A DNA stretch of 58,933 bases from Coprinus comatus (GCA_034638255.1 JAWPGT010000115.1:1-58933), one strand, 5' to 3'. Shown: positions 21,162 through 33,559, counted from the stretch's first letter. Made by a program: numbers and translations. The notes: a model not told the origin generated them from the sequence alone.

Positions 21162-23390
21162 TCATCTTCGGCCAAATGAATTGTACGTACCAAGCAAAGG
21201 GCAAGAATTCGAATAAATCGAGAAAGACGTAACCGCTAAAGATAAAAGTTGTTTCAAGCTACCATTATTCGACGAATGGTGGTGTTGATATGAATATTGA
21301 GGAGATGGAGATGACGATGACGATGATGATGGTGAAGGCGAGCTTGATCGGATTATGCATTCATATATCACCTCAAATGCATCTTTCCACGCAAACTACA
21401 AATCATTGAATATTGATTAGCAATTGAAAAGAAAGAAAAAAGGAACTTTAAGAACTCACAGCAATAATCGGATTCAAAAACCCAAAATTCCAAGAAAGAC
21501 TAGCCAACTTGATATTAGCGTTCAAAATATCTTGAGCAGCCTGAACTTGGAGCAGTCTAGCCTGAGGATACCGATCCTGAGATTCTTTCGTATTACTAGC
21601 AACCAAAATACTATAAAACCGTATTAAGGCCGCATTGAGTAACGTATACCCCACATAAGCCGATCTCGTAATGTTCATATTCCAATTCGGATTTGGACTT
21701 CTTGAGTTGGAGCTTGAGCTTGTGTGAGGGACTTGGAACCAAGTGTCGAGTGATGGCAGGGATGCTCGGAATTGGATGGCGAGGTCTAGGAAATGGGTTA
21801 CTGTGGTGTAATAGTCTCGGTGTACAGTTCCTATAAGAAAAGATAAAGTATATGTTCAGAATGTAGTAAATTTCGATGTGACTGTCGGGTTGCTTGCCGT
21901 TTTGGAAATCGCGACCAAGAGCTTTACTACGTTCAAAGATAAATGTGGCTTTAACGAGAACAGTTCTACTTGATATATTCTCATCTTGGGGTTCTGAGCC
22001 TAATTTGAAATCTTCCAATGTATGTCTTTGGCGTCGAACAGCTTGATAATGCCCCTAGAAAAAGTTACATTAGTATTAGATGATGGTGATGAAAAAAGAA
22101 GACATGCGTACAGTTTCATATTCTTCTATTTCTCTGGGGAAAGGTAAGCTCAACATTTGTCTCGTTTCGGAAGTAATACTCGAAGGAGAATTGAGTACCC
22201 CATTCCAACCTTTATCAAGACAATAAACCGCCCAAAAGGCATTGGTCCGTTCTCCCTCTTCTATAAAATCATTCGTAGTCATTGAACTTGAGTTTGAGTA
22301 GTTGTAGTTTGGTTGAATGCCAAGCCCAAGTCCGAAGGATGAACCTAAGGAATGTGCCGAATTCATATGATATTTGCCTTCTATAGGACGATTGTTGGAG
22401 AAAAAATAATTTGAAAGTATTACTTCAGCTTGAATAACTTGTATCTTCCTTTGTCCGAGTGCAGTACTAACAAGTCCCATTCCCATTCCACTAGTAGTAA
22501 GAAATGTAATATCCCGTAAAGTCATGTCAAGAGCTAAATCTAAGAATCTTCTTTCTCTTTGTTTCATCTCTTGATTATCTTGAGCTTGACCATTACTTTG
22601 GATTGCTGTGAGATGTATACCAAGGAGGTACATTACGGACAAAAGAGAAGGTGTAGGACGAGAAGGATGACCGACTGGATTGGAACGTTGAACAACCGAA
22701 GATTTGAATTTGTGTGGGTGGAGGAAGAATCCGTATTGGGATGCGTGTGTTAAAAATACGTTTAATCTGTGTCATATTAATAAACCAGGGGAGAAGGTAT
22801 GAGTAAGTCCAAAAGAAGCTCTAAAAAAAGACCTGATGGCATATGATCTAAACTTACAAATCAATAGTAATGCTTTGTGGAGGTTCTTGAAAAGCAGGTT
22901 GAATCTCTCCAGAATCATGGCCGGGATAAGGAAATTGTAGAGTAACAGGTTCAAGGTATCGATTCCGGCTTGAGCTTGAGCTTGAATTTGAAGTGGAAGT
23001 GGAAATTTGTAAATGATGATGAAGTCTTTGTTCTAGTTGTTGAACTTCTTCCTCAAGTTGTTGAGTTGTCGAACGCTGTTTACCAGCTGTATATTCGCAA
23101 TCTTCTTCTTTGTGAAGTCGTACACATTGACCACAAACTGGATGACCTGCGTCACATTTCTAAACGAAAGAAAGAAAGAAAAAGGTATTTTAGTAACTTT
23201 TACGATCGTGTAGATAGTGAAGTAGTTATACAATTTTTCGTCTGCGACAATTGGCACAAGCACTACCCCGTTTGAGCATCTGCGGGAACTCATCGGAGTT
23301 GCGGGAGCTACCAGTAGTTGTAGAAGAAGGAGATGGTATTCCTCCTGGACTACTAGTATTAGACGAGTATGATTGACTACGAGAAGACAT
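21162..23390 (-). CDS. Zn(II)2Cys6 transcription factor with fungal-specific regulatory domain
   Basis: Start ATG at 23388-23390 after a Ser/Thr-rich lead. Residues about 47-80, split by an intron after RRRKI, encode ACANCRRRKI then KCDAGHPVCGQCVRLH and DCEY: six Cys in Zn2Cys6 order. A Gln/Leu/Glu heptad linker (TQQLEEEVQQLEQRL) suited to dimerisation follows. Exons at 22642-22076 carry the middle homology region of the fungal_trans family (LALDMTLRDI, EGERTNAFWAVYCLDKGWNG, SSITSETRQMLSLPFP). Further exons at 22018-21611 and 21371-21162 include a Ser/Pro-rich segment. It should be a nuclear DNA-binding regulator of metabolic genes; targets are unknown. The last exon boundary is uncertain: the stop could be at 21162 or past one more intron. 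Confidence 0.85.
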
Positions 23391-23889
23391 AGACAGGATA
23401 AGAATAATAAGTTGAAGTGTTTGTGAATCAGAGTGATAAGAAAACGACTACTACAACCCAGTCCTTTTGTAGTTTTCTCATGACTCTCGAAACCTAAAGT
23501 CTCTGAGTCAATGCGTCGAACGAATGATGAAGGATAGTCTAGCATTGACTCGAGTGCAAGTGACCACCTCGAAACGACTATCAATGCAAAATTAGACACC
23601 AAAGTAGACGGAATCATTAAGTATCTGACTCATTAATGAAATCGTGCGCCAATGGTGAAAGAGCTCTGCAATATGTTATTAAACTTGCAGCTTGAAGGCA
23701 GTGCATAAGTTGGTTAAAGGGGTCCACGTGTTCGGGATGACTTGTACCTCTGCCGAGTTGCTGATGCATACTAGGAAGAGTTGTTAAAATTACCCGTGGA
23801 AGAAGCGTCTGACTCATCACCAGAATGTGATTGAGACAAGATCTAACAGTGCAGTGAACCAACAGCCTAAAGCGGATAGGTTAATTGTA

Positions 23890-24180
23890 ACAGACGCGGT
23901 GAGTCACAGATCCGCTGAATCTGTGACAAGCGCGTTGCAAGTATGACGGATGAACAAAACAGCCACACTACCATCATATCACATAATGATGCCAAAGAGC
24001 AGATGAAGAACATATCCCTCGACGCCGGCGATAACTGCCCGGATATTGCTGGAACAGGCACAATATCCCTCCACCCGACCACTACCCCTTAATGACTCCA
24101 TTTTACAACTAAACATACTTTTCCGTGCGGTATCGTAAAAGCTTCTATTATTGGTTCACGGAAGTATGGATTTGAAAATC
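23890..24180 (+). pseudogene. Decayed duplicate of the thymidylate synthase 5' end
   Basis: This segment aligns with 26070-26375, the promoter and first codons of the thymidylate synthase gene. Shared blocks include GCGGTGAGTCACAGAT, TGACAAGCGCGTTG, GGAACAGGCACAATATCCCT and ACAACTAAACxTACTTT, then a GGTATCGTA block. Many substitutions and indels destroy the frame (stops at several points). The match fades after about 24180, so only the upstream region and roughly the first 70 codons were copied, in the same orientation as the functional gene about 2.2 kb away. Confidence 0.75.
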
Positions 24181-24650
24181 TTTGAAGTTTCTAACAGGCA
24201 TCTGATGTGCATAGTGCCCCATTCTCAAGTACAACAAAGGGACTGGCCTTGACCTGCCAAGTATAAGATTCTTGAGATGATGATGTTACGAGGTTAAGAT
24301 ATATTATTGACGTTGGTGACCGTGAAGACATCTTATATCTAGTAATCTACTACTACGTCATGTGATGTAATGTCCAACGCCAAGTACTAAACTCTCAACT
24401 TCTTGACGTGGCGACATTGTGGATCATTTAAACATTACGATTCCGAAAAACACTCAGTTCTTTCTCTGAATTCATGAGTGCTGGGACCGCTTTATGAGGC
24501 AACAACCCACTGTCAGACGATCACTTGGAACCTTCGAAGGCAATTTGACTCATTGATTCTACATGGAGAACTAGGAACTGATTTTGCGGAAGTGCTATGG
24601 TTTGTAATACCGAACTAACTTTCCTAATTCCAGAAACTTGTCTACGTACA

Positions 24651-25960
24651 TTACCAATCAATAGTCAACCAGGATCCATCAATTTCCGACCTCTTCAAGC
24701 TAGGCACCCTAGGACCACGAATTTTAGTAGACCCACACCTTGCAACAAAAGTTTCAAAAACCTCAATATCCTCTTCTATCACTTGTCCATCATCCCTACG
24801 AAATGATATACATTCTAATTTGGGAGTGGTTGGTAACGTCTTCATAATCTTTCGTACGGGAATGGTAGTAGTAACAGTAGTCATGGAAGGAGTATCAAAA
24901 TTTTCATTCTCAGAAGCGAATTGGTAAGAGACATGAATGGAAATAGTTTGAAGTTGTTTAAATGGGATCTTTACCGAACCGGTAGCATTACATGCCCATT
25001 CAACATCATCAGGAGGAATTTGAGTCAAAGTCAAAGTCAAATTTTGAAGGTTAGGAATACTACGTGATAGGAAATGAAGGTAACGACCCAACATGCGGCC
25101 TGAATAAAAATGAAGATTGACACTGGTTACGTTGGATATGGGTTCAATGTGGGTTATGACAATTGGTTGAGAAGCAAAGAGGACAAGTTTCTTGCATTGT
25201 GGAGTCTTCTTGATAATGGAGTAAAGGGCTGATTCATAGCGAATATCGACAAGTTCATAAACCATAAGCCTATCCTTAGATTCTGTGCCACAGGGTCCAA
25301 GTCGTACCTCTTGCAGTACGGGAAATGAGAGCTCTTCAAGTTGTGGAGGAAGCGTCAGGTAATAATAATGATATGGGGCCCAGGGAAGGTGGCGGAGGAG
25401 GGACATGTCCAGACATGGTAATGAGATACCTATCCTCGTCTCGACATTCAATGATTCCAATCTCGAGTGAGCCTCCTTCATTACAATCCAGATGGTTTGG
25501 GAAGAGATGAAGTAGTCATTTGGACCCTTGAATGTGAGATGAAGATTTCTCTGTTTCGACCTCTGAGCACATATTTGTACTTGCCGTGAAAGCAAACTTT
25601 CGCGCCTACCGTCGATAATTACAGTATTATCCCTGCGAGAAAGTCGTGATATCGGATACTGTACGCCCCTACAAAATATCACGTCTCGCTGGGAGTTGTC
25701 CACGATGACTTTGTTCCAGAATCATGAAGTATTCCATATGGGGTGACACCAGCAAACACAGACATTTGCAAGATTACATTCCAGAGAACCATTGGTAGAA
25801 ATGACTGGCATATATGCGTATTTGTCCTTTGTATAAGCGAATGGCGTGAAATGAGAACCCGTGACGATGACTAATGTATCAATGTGTAAGAAAATCTCTT
25901 GCAGGGTCTCGATAGGTAGTCGGTGGATGGGAGGGTCAGTCGTGTATGGGCTGTATGGAC
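24651..25960 (-). pseudogene. F-box/LRR-type protein with an in-frame stop
   Basis: A frame beginning about 25960 encodes IHRLPIETLQEIFLHID, an F-box N-terminus, and then CVCWCHPIWNTS. TGA follows at 25722-25724, then FWNKVIVD in the same frame, where family members read LW or FW after the helix. Downstream the frame is open for 350 codons with leucine-rich segments (FPVLQEVRLG, IPNLQNLTLTLTQIP, PTTPKLECISF) and ends at 24651. A TATA-like box on the minus strand at about 26014 sits just upstream. It would be an SCF substrate-receptor type protein if the stop were suppressed or erroneous; otherwise it is a pseudogene. The start codon is not resolved, as an intron probably precedes the F-box exon. 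Confidence 0.6.
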
Positions 25961-26061
25961 AAGTGTTAGGTATGAAGTTAAAGGGAAAGCTAGATATTCT
26001 GTGAGACTTTTATATGGTCAAACAATTGTACGAGTAAGTAGCGAATATAGGGGTCAAAGAA

Positions 26062-26158
26062 TGGTGTGACAGGCGCGGTGAGTCACAGATATGATGTGAC
26101 AAGCGCGTTGATTGATTAAACGAGTCAGGACGCGCGTGGTGATGCACACAACACGATC
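26062..26158 (+). promoter_or_regulatory. Thymidylate synthase promoter with repeated GCGCG motifs and a TGAGTCA site
   Basis: Within 97 bases of the start lie CAGGCGCGGTGAGTCAC, AAGCGCGTT and GACGCGCGTGG. The GCGCG/ACGCG cores resemble E2F/MBF-type S-phase elements known to control DNA-synthesis genes, and TGAGTCA is an AP-1-like site. The first two motifs are preserved in the decayed copy at 23.9 kb. Function is inferred from motif only. Confidence 0.4.
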
Positions 26159-27124
26159 ATGACACACAGTGAGCACGAAGAACAGCAATACCTTGCTCTC
26201 ATCCGAAGCGTTCTCGACACCGGAGATGTTCGCCCGGATCGTACTGGAACAGGCACAATATCCCTCTTTGCTCCACCCAACCTCCGTTTCTCACTCAAAG
26301 ACAATACTTTCCCACTCTTAACAACTAAACGTACTTTCTTACGTGGTATCGTAGAGGAACTTCTGTGGTTTGTCCATGGAAAAACAGACTCGAAAATACT
26401 TTCGAATAATGGAATCAAGATCTGGGATGGAAATGGGTCCAAGGAGTTCCTGGAAAGCAGAGGCCTTGGCCATCGTAAAGAGGCGCGATCTGGGTCCTGT
26501 TTATGGATTCCAGTGGCGTCATTTCGGTGCAGAATACGAAGATTGCGATGCGGATTACACCGGAAAAGGTGTTGATCAGCTCAGCGAATGTATCGACAAG
26601 ATCAAGAACAATCCGACCGATCGTCGTATTATCCTAAGTGCTTGGAATCCTAAAGGTGTGTTGATTGGATTGACACGTTGAAATCCCAACTCAAGTGCTG
26701 CCAACCAGCCATCCCGCTCATGGCCCTTCCTCCGTGCCATATGATGTGTCAATTTTACGTTCATCTCCCTCCTCCATCCAATCCAGATCAAAAACCCGAG
26801 CTATCCTGCCTCATGTACCAGCGATCTGCCGATCTAGGCCTCGGAATCCCCTTCAACATTGCATCTTATGCATTACTCACACATATGATTGCCCACGTTA
26901 CTGGTACCACCGCTCGTGATTTGGTTATCCAATTGGGCGATGCTCATGTATACAGAGATCACGTCGATGCGTTGGAGATTCAACTCAAACGCAATCCTCG
27001 CCCTTTCCCGAAACTACGCTGGGCTCGAGATGATATCAAGGATATCGAGGATTTCAAGTCAGCAGATATCATTGTGGAGGGTTATGAGCCTCACCCGTCT
27101 ATAGCAATGAAAATGAGTGTTTAA
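26159..27124 (+). CDS. Thymidylate synthase, with one apparent frameshift
   Basis: Encodes the dUMP-to-dTMP methylating enzyme that uses methylene-tetrahydrofolate. Visible blocks, in order: [60 protein letters not shown]; the catalytic-Cys loop [34 protein letters not shown]; and [10 protein letters not shown]. One intron (about 26656-26709) splits the frame after WNPK, joining to [10 protein letters not shown]. The 5' half (26159 on) and the YGFQW half are in different frames. Between HRKE and GDLGPVYG there are four bases (26482-26487) where three are needed. About 305 residues, the normal fungal length, would result from a continuous frame. The break must be a sequence error or the gene is inactive. 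Confidence 0.9.
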
Positions 27125-27279
27125 TGACGCATTTTGTTTTTGTATATACCGTATATGAGGTATTATTTATTGCCTGTTGTTTTCCCTTATGGTGTACTGT
27201 CTACCTGCTGTATATTCGGATTAGTCTATCTGTAGTATTACATCATATCAATGGTTATTGTACAGAGGAAAACAATTTA

Positions 27280-27700
27280 AAATCGGAAACAGTAGAACCC
27301 CAGATTATAATCTCATTAGGAGTTTCGCTACCATCACCTGGCCCTATCAATTGGAGTTTTCACGTCCAAGTTTGTTTCAAATCTACATCAGGATTTCGAT
27401 AAATAAATGTTTGGTACTTGAAAACATTGCCTCATACGACGTTTTATGTAGTGTTTTGTATAAAATATTGGGTTCTTCGCTTCTTCATCAAACTCCAGAT
27501 GTCTACCATCCATGAAGTCTCTACAGGCTAATATGGAGAAATTGCGAACATGATTGAGAATGTTTGGTGATAAAGGTTGTGGAGTTTCAGGCGGTGACGG
27601 TAGCATGAGAAAATCGTTCAGTGCATCTAAATCTGTCGTTTATTGGTTAACTTTTATTATGAATTTCATATTTCGTTTGTTACCTCTGACCATGTCGATG
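27280..27700 (-). CDS. Unrecognised spliced coding exons
   Basis: On the minus strand a short exon (SGPFIDMVR, about 27698-27671) is followed by a GT-AG intron. Then comes an exon reading DLDALNDFLMLPSPPETPQP and continuing to YIKRRMRQCFQ (about 27624-27421), ending at a GTACCA donor. A further open piece, ETPNEIIIWGSTVSDF, ends in a stop near 27267. Residue composition and splice sites look coding. I do not recognise the family, the upstream exons are missing and the last junction does not keep phase cleanly. It could be the 3' part of a decayed gene. Confidence 0.3.
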
Positions 27701-27783
27701 AATGGGCCACTCTACATGTGAAGAAATAATCGGTCTTGCATAGAATGTCTTAACCGCATACACGTCTACCAGCTGCACTGGTA

Positions 27784-28461
27784 ATGACAGCTAGAATGTG
27801 GCCGCATTCACATTCAATTTTTGCGATGGCACATGGCTGCGTTCATGGTGTCATTTTGCTTCCTCAATGTTTAATAAGCAAAACAAGCACCCTGCTTGTC
27901 ACATTCGCTCATCAAAAAGCACTATTGAAGAAGCTATTCATGTGGAATCACGTAGCCCAACGGGTGTTCAATTCATCAATTTCCTCAAACATACCCTACG
28001 CCTTGAACACCTTGAAATATCCAAGATAACGGAGATGGTAGACCCGGAGCTGACAGAAGCTGTACTTGTTTGGGAGGAAGGCAAAGCAAACAAGTACATA
28101 AACACTGGACTGGGGGGAAGTCTGGGTCATCCATGCTATTCATCATTCTCGCTTACTTCGTTGAGTATATTGCAAGAAGGAAAATGTCTCATATTGAGTA
28201 AATTCTTCCATTCCTTTGAATTTTCAGTGTTACACTTTTCGAATGCCAGGGTTCATGTACAGGATATTACATTGGAAGCCTTTGATGTATCGAAACCAAT
28301 ACTCGCTTTTCACTCAGCGGGTTGTGGAGACAGACGATCGGGTCCTTGAGAAATTACCATTTCCCAAGTCTTTTCCCTCCCCTGGTCTCCAGTTCGAACC
28401 TCACGCAACGCACATTCCGGCCCCAACTACAATTTCCATTTCCGATCACGCTGGACCCTGA
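27784..28461 (+). other. Ambiguous region, possibly a decayed leucine-rich gene
   Basis: A plus-strand frame of 183 codons contains INFLKHTLRLEHLEIS and SFSLTSLSILQEGKC, reminiscent of F-box/LRR bodies elsewhere in this window. Frames change within a few hundred bases and no F-box is visible. Confidence 0.2.
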
Positions 28462-29982
28462 CTCAACAACTCGGCCGTCACCACAACATCGGATGCTCCA
28501 CATAGGCCAACGGTTCATTCCTTTCAGAAAAACTTCACCAGGAACAACGCGCTCGAAACTCAGGAGACAGGGTCTACATTTCAGTTTGGACAGCTTAGCA
28601 GTAATAAAGGACACGAGGTCCGTTTCTTTCTTTTTCTTTTCCTTTCTTATTCTATTGTTTCTATTCCCTTTCATTTCTTTTCGGCGCTCTGCGCTTCGGT
28701 GGTTCAACACCACGTCTGTTCCTGAGCATTCAACTGCTCTTTTCCTAGCTAAAAACATTTTCTTTATTCAATTTTCCACATGTCCGAAACTTTAATCTAT
28801 GAACACGCGTACTGCTTAATGAACATTTCTAGTTTTGTGCCATAAACACGGGCTTCGAAGCCCTTCCTCGTTATCCTACTCTCTAGTATAAATACTACGG
28901 ACGATGTAGTAGAAAGACAGTGAATTTGACCCCCACTTTTCTGCTTATAACCACTCTCGAAACTTACTCGAAAATCGCTCACTTCTTATTCAAACCTTCT
29001 CAAACTTTCGCTCACCACTCACAACGTTCCCTTCTCGAACCCTTCAACAGTAGTTTCGGACTCGAAGCTCTGACAGCTGACGGACGCAGTTGTACTCGCG
29101 TTTTTATATTGTTGTGAGACGTTCGTTTTCTCTTCAGGGTATAAGTTAAAAGAGATGCTTTTGGAGTGCGACCAGTTTAAAACTCCGATTTAAACAGGGT
29201 TTAAGAGATTAATTAGCGAACTACGTCAACTCATATTCCTCGACTCATATTATCTATAAGACACAAGTAATTATGGCTTACTTGGGTAGCAGTATGTTCC
29301 CGCACTATTCTAAAACAGTCTATAGCTGATTATCATTCGAGATACTGTTCCGGCGGCGTTTTCAACGGCACTAAACGCGGCGCTGGTTGAACACCTTACG
29401 CCAACTAAAGTTACTCTTGCAAAGGTTAATGCACTGCACAATCTATGATCAGGCAGCATTTCTCAGATGGCTTGATACTCGTAGACGCGAAATATGCTCC
29501 TTGACGCAGCCTCTGGTCAATCTTGCCCTTTTGAAATTGTACCCTTCCCGGATGGCTCCATGCCGAATGCTTCACCGGTTAGTTCTTTCAACATCATTCT
29601 AACCTTTGGATACTTATCTATTTCGGAAGCATAATTTGCCGCCGTTGACCAGTGCAGCAGCGATCACTGGCCTGAATTCGGGTCAGCTTGATGCTTATTG
29701 CAATGGATATGTTGGTGTGGGTCACGGCTTAGTGGGAGCAGCAAGTCACACTGCTATTGCGCGGGCGATTGGTTGTACAGTTACGGAGTGAACAGAATTG
29801 TGGTTAAACGAGTAGCTTTGTGTAGGTATATGCGGGCTTTAATTAATTAATTAATTTTTAGGGAATGAACACCAACACTCAGAGTGAAAACACACGTGAA
29901 AGTTCAACTTGCTCAATTGACAATAATCAATTCAAACCTAAGGATGATGTGTACAACCACAACTTCCACACTCATCTTAAAC
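28462..29982. other. Intergenic region without a supported gene
   Basis: A pyrimidine-rich run (28620-28680), a dispersed repeat piece (28700-28749) and a CTAGTATAAATACT element (about 28883) occur. A plus-strand frame at 29606-29791 (ITGLNSGQLDAYCNGYVGVG) looks protein-like and ends in a natural stop, but I cannot place it in a family and its upstream part is broken by stops. Confidence 0.3.
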
Positions 29983-31361
29983 CTAACTTAACTCCTCAGC
30001 CAACCCTTCAGCCCAAAATTTATCCGAAGCAAACGATGGATGAAGTCCATCTTTCCAGATATCTGATTTTCGGACGTAAATAAGTATCTAAATCCAGCAA
30101 AGTCAAAAAATATGATAGACGTACAAACATTCACAGGACCAAGGCAAGAAGAATCAACGGTGTTATCCACAACACACGCAAATCTTGAAGCATAAGTCCC
30201 ACAAACACCATCAGGAGTAGCGAATCCAAATTCGGCAAAGTTATCCATGAGTTCAGTAAATACAGTATCTGTTACCAAGAATTCATCAGTGAATGATATA
30301 CCGTAAATTCTTAAATACTCACGTGCATCAAAAACTTCACAAATCCCGAGATCAGATTTCGATCCACAAAAGGCTGAACCTTGGATCTGAAGTTGTCGAT
30401 TAAATTCGAGGATACTTTGCTGTTTAGTACGATATATTAGACTCTGGAATAGTGATAGAGTTGTCGCAGTACACACCTTCACTTCTCCTGTAACGTCGCT
30501 CCAGCATTGATACCAATTTGCGCTCTATCAAAAGGAATAACATTATTAAAAGCGAAATTCCTTGCTCCTGCTGCATATAGTCTCTCTACAGTGCTGATAT
30601 ACGATTGTATATCTCTCGCGTATAAAGTGGTCCCATTCCCTTGTGAGTTTCGGAAGGAATTATTCACATCGTTGGCTATCGTTTTATTCCTGTGTCAGTA
30701 AGAGATGTATTTACTCAGGAAATATACGTACTTCCGAAGGATACAGTGAATAACGAATTGGCGGCGTTCCAAGAAACCTGATTAGAGTCAGCAACTTGGT
30801 TAATAAATGCCGTAGTTTGTCCGCGGAAGTCGAGAGGAGAAGTGAAAATGACACTTTGGTCTGCTACGGCTCCACTAACTGCCAACTAATATGAACTGTT
30901 AGTTTTGACCTTTGATGATAAGGAATACCTTTGTATTAGCCACCTACATTGATCAGTCTCGCGTTAAGTAGATCCGCAAATTGGGTGAGACCAGGGTGGA
31001 CCAGCGGAGAAACATTGGGATGAATGAGGGGCCAAAGGATTCCCACTTCCATTCCAACCGTCGGTAGCTATCAAGTGGTAAGTATCAGATAGCGATGTCG
31101 ATCATTAGGGATGTCAAGAATGCTCACTGTAACTGAAGTAACATATGTTGTATTGATGCTCAGAAATGATCGCGAACAATGAAGTTGGGATTCACCGTAC
31201 CTATCACCACTTGATAAAGGAATCTGAATATAACAGATACAGACAATTTAGAGATGGAGATGGACATACAACGCAAACACATTCCTTATATCACTGAGGC
31301 TTGCCCCTACTAATCCAGCAGCCCCCAACACCCCGATAATTTTCCCAGCGAGAAACAGCAT
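29983..31361 (-). CDS. Secreted GDSL/SGNH-type esterase (CE16-like)
   Basis: The ATG at 31361 opens MLFLAGKIIGVLGAAGLVGA, a signal peptide. Exons downstream give HPGLTQFADLLNARLINV, SGAVADQSVIFTSPLDFRG and YISTVERLYAAGARNFAFNN, then VIPFDRAQIG, the mid-domain of acetylesterase-like SGNH hydrolases. The closing exons give TELMDNFAEFGFATPDGVC and, after an intron, WKDGLHPSFASDKFWAEGL with the catalytic Asp-x-x-His pair (DGLH), ending at 29983. Enzymes of this kind remove acetyl groups from plant polysaccharide fragments outside the cell. The exon with the GDS nucleophile block is not resolved: a short exon around 31190-31230 reads SGD followed by Ser or Arg depending on the splice site chosen. 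Confidence 0.6.
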
Positions 31362-32520
31362 GTGTGTGAGTATTGAATCTGAGACGAGTAATTTCAAAAT
31401 TGACTGGGGTTCTGAGGTCCCATAGGCATTTTATAGTGCCAACATTGGAATTTTCCTGTCTCTCACAGAAGTCCATATGAAGAAGCTCTCGTTACATAGT
31501 ACATCACTTTGTAGCATGCGGACTAGTGAAGCCAGAGAAGACATCCTGGGAGGCCACATGTAATAGACTCCTTCGTGACAATAGACGTGTGATTGCAGTA
31601 TGAATAGCAGTTTAGTAGCACGTTGTTCACGAGTTCAGTTTGAGCAGTAAACGCGCGTGAGCTAGTCGTATTGGGGTCCCTCGGTCTACGATGAGCTGAA
31701 GAGAAACAAACTAAAATTAGATTCGTTTGCGAAACATGTCATGTGCCAGTCACATATTTGACAAGTAACGCGGCAGACAGCCAACTTACTTTAAACTTCT
31801 AGTGAGCTCAATCTACACAGGAACACTAGTACAGACAGCTCTTTGAGAGACTACTGAATTAATATAATAGGTCATAAAAAGCCTCCGCCTCCTCTTCCAT
31901 TTTGAAGCTTACTACCAAATTCTGGCAAGACTACCGTCTATTGTATACAGTTATGGAACTTCATTCATTCAGTGCTTATTACTTCTTAATAATATAATTG
32001 ACTCGTGATTACTAGATTGGTCCCGTACTGCCTACCTTCGAAGAATGAGAAAGCCTTTCGTTTCGTTTCCCTCTGAGCTAGTAGTACCTTCCCGTGACCG
32101 CCCTTCAATTTTTCAAATCTCAAGCATCCAGCTTCAAGAACAATCTGATTAATTAGGATTCGTTTGACCAAGTTCTGTGTAGATCTATGTACAGCCATCA
32201 TCTAGGAACTTCTTCGTGCTTTCGTCAATAAGAATTGTTCTAAACCTGTGGCTCGATACATTATCTCTTCACACTGACCAGATCTGCCTTATCGGCTGAG
32301 GATCATTTTTTAATATTGGACGCCTGGGATATGTGCAGAGATTAATGGTGCATTTGACTTCATGAATTTCTCGAATTATCGGAAAATTTACATAATGATA
32401 TGCGTATGTATTGTACTTGTCAGACAAGTTAAAACGCGAGAAGTTTATAATTGACATCCAGTTGCAAATCATCTACATAAAAAAACATAAAAGAAAAAAA
32501 AAACAATTCAAACAAATGCC
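31362..32520. other. Intergenic region
   Basis: No gene is supported. The minus-strand frame at 31986-32201 has no domain. The region presumably contains the esterase promoter at its left side and the terminator of the next gene at its right side. Confidence 0.35.
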
Positions 32521-33280
32521 TTACGGCTCTAGTGATACAACCGACTCAGGAGAACTAATTTCTCCCAAGACCAACATAGTACTATCCAGTGCCTTAAATT
32601 TAGCTTTCAAAACGCCTGACGCGTATTTATCCCAATCCTTTTAAAAACATATCAGTAAGATATACTTTTGAAAGGAGACAATGAAACCAAATGATGAAAT
32701 ACATACCTGCGGTTGGGACCCTGACGAACTCCAACTATTGAATGCATTCAACTCTACCTCGACTTCTCTCAGAATCTCCTCCCAAGCTTCATCTATACAT
32801 TCCATTTCTAAACCATTTTTCTTCTTTCCCTCAAGGTTCCCCAAAGCTTCCTCCAACTTCCTCCTCCTTCCATCCTCCATCTCACTCCTCATTGCCAACT
32901 CTTGTTTCCCATTCCACGAATCCTTAATCCTCCGAACAACCATAGAAAACCCTTTGAAAATCATTAAAAGAAGAAGGGGAGCTATACATAGAACAAGTAA
33001 AGCGATGAAAGCGTAGGTCCAGTTTGGTATCTTCATAGATGGCGTAGGCGTAGATGAGGGGATGATTTCTTTAAACACAAGTATTAGTATATATTGTAGA
33101 AATTAATCGTGTAGGATCTGTGGACGTACCAAATGCAGTTACAGTCGTGGGCATTGATTCCACGGAAGTAGTCAGAGTGGATGACGGAGTGGTTATGGAA
33201 CTTTCGGGAGAGTAAGGGATTGAAACAACAGTAGAGTTACTGAGATGGCGAATAATTTGGTTGACGACAACGGGGGCCAT
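32521..33280 (-). CDS. Small single-pass membrane protein, Ser/Thr-rich ectodomain, coiled-coil tail
   Basis: Three exons are joined by GT-AG introns. The first (33280 to about 33131) encodes a Ser/Thr/Pro-rich segment likely to be O-glycosylated. The second encodes one strong membrane helix (YAFIALLVLCIAPLLLLMIF) followed by basic residues and a long Glu/Lys-rich helix (EMEDGRRRKLEEALGNLEG). The third (DWDKYASGVLKAKFKALDS) ends at 32521. The basic stop-transfer after the helix suggests the N-terminus is outside and the coiled coil in the cytosol. The layout resembles fungal surface-sensor or scaffold proteins, but I do not recognise a family. Confidence 0.55.
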
Positions 33281-33559
33281 CTTCTTGAATGGAATAGTAG
33301 TATGATGCGAGTAGTTTGCGAGGGATCAGCCTTCAACCAACCCTCAGTCTTTTAACTGTTGATTGAGTAAGGCCATTTCAAAATCTGATCCAGGGATTCT
33401 ATCAGACATCCGCTCACTCCATTGGATCGAACACCCTCCTAATAGTTGGAGTATTGAGGACCCTATCCAAATGAATACTATATCTCCTTTACATAACTTG
33501 AACGTTGATATGATAACTCGAGATGAATTTATATGAGAATAAGCGACCTTATGCCAATG

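Noticed and set aside
28391..28404. GTTCGAACC resembling a tRNA B box
   Set aside because: No A box or acceptor-stem pairing at the right distance upstream; it lies in a degenerate region.
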